Part shown: in pieces, positions 7,210 to 7,372 of the stretch
How positions within the stretch are numbered: position 1 is the stretch's first letter
Layout of the letters: every line of letters begins with the position of its first letter
Assembly: GCA_905197435.1 (NCBI GenBank)
Contig: CAJJYX010000161.1
Span: 1 to 7,372, forward strand
Origin: an uncultured Bacteroides sp.
GTDB taxonomy: Bacteria > Bacteroidota > Bacteroidia > Bacteroidales > Bacteroidaceae
Reading direction: 5' to 3'
Length of the DNA stretch: 7,372 nt
Translations under genes and position numbers: made by a program
The notes under the pieces: model-generated
The model's database searches: none
Told to the model about the DNA's origin: nothing
What the model saw: the letters and a program-made list of their open reading frames with translations, nothing else

Positions 7210-7372
7210 TATGGTGGAATGAAGGTAATCAAATGTACTCTTTTGTGTTCGACTGCGGATCACCATTACGCTATGGGCAAAGCAGTACGACTGTTGGCTG
7301 AGGAGTAAGAACAGATTTGAATAAGTTGGCTTTTTATAATTTAGGCAATGTGGCTTACTTGTTTCTCCGGCA
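7210..7372. other. Right-edge intergenic stretch, possibly leading into a gene outside the window
   Basis: No supported gene lies here. A plus-strand frame at 7219-7308 (29 codons, ATG to TAA) has only a poorly placed ggtgga before it and no recognised product. A possible promoter for a gene to the right is tttg (7316-7319), a 17-bp spacer, then taatttag (7337-7344), one mismatch from TAnnTTTG; the spacer is short and the evidence weak. Confidence 0.3.

Noticed and set aside
7219..7308. A 29-codon plus-strand frame as a leader peptide or small protein
   Set aside because: There is no properly spaced ribosome binding site, no clear promoter and no recognised sequence; a frame this short is expected by chance.

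Overview
The window looks like a chromosomal segment of a gut-type Bacteroidales bacterium (Bacteroides or a close relative). Three things point there. Two intergenic sites match the Bacteroidetes -7 promoter element TAnnTTTG exactly. Shine-Dalgarno sequences are mostly weak. The glycoside hydrolase content (a GH38 with a C-terminal discoidin-type domain followed by a GH172/DUF2961 protein) is typical of polysaccharide utilization loci (PULs) in this group. No SusC/SusD pair or regulator lies inside the window, so PUL membership is inferred.

Layout: (1) 1-4709, plus strand: the 3' part of a GH38 alpha-mannosidase gene, cut by the left edge, then 14 bp later a complete, probably exported GH172 hydrolase. 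The two look co-transcribed. (2) 4710-5253: a 544-bp gene-poor stretch. It holds a 99-bp element bounded by perfect 17-bp inverted repeats and containing an inner hairpin, then an AT-rich stretch with no convincing gene, then a strong rho-independent terminator serving the minus-strand gene to its right. (3) 5254-6519, minus strand: a membrane-anchored S41-family serine peptidase. (4) 6520-6713: a divergent intergenic region with one Bacteroidetes-type promoter per direction and an 11-bp-spaced direct repeat. (5) 6714-7070, plus strand: a small single-domain cupin. (6) 7071-7372: a short weak hairpin, a 77-bp long imperfect palindrome made of related GCGGATTA-like units, and a final stretch without a clear gene.

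How the genes work together: the two hydrolases probably act on the same glycan. GH38 removes alpha-mannose, and characterised GH172 enzymes act on alpha-D-fructofuranosides or alpha-D-arabinofuranosides. A substrate with both mannose and D-arabinofuranose, such as mycobacterial arabinomannan, is an attractive guess but unproven. The peptidase and the cupin are divergently transcribed single genes with no visible link to glycan breakdown. I found no CRISPR array, tRNA, rRNA, transposase or obvious new multi-gene defence system. The most unusual material is the two long hairpin elements, the GH38/GH172 pairing and the cupin with an altered metal site.
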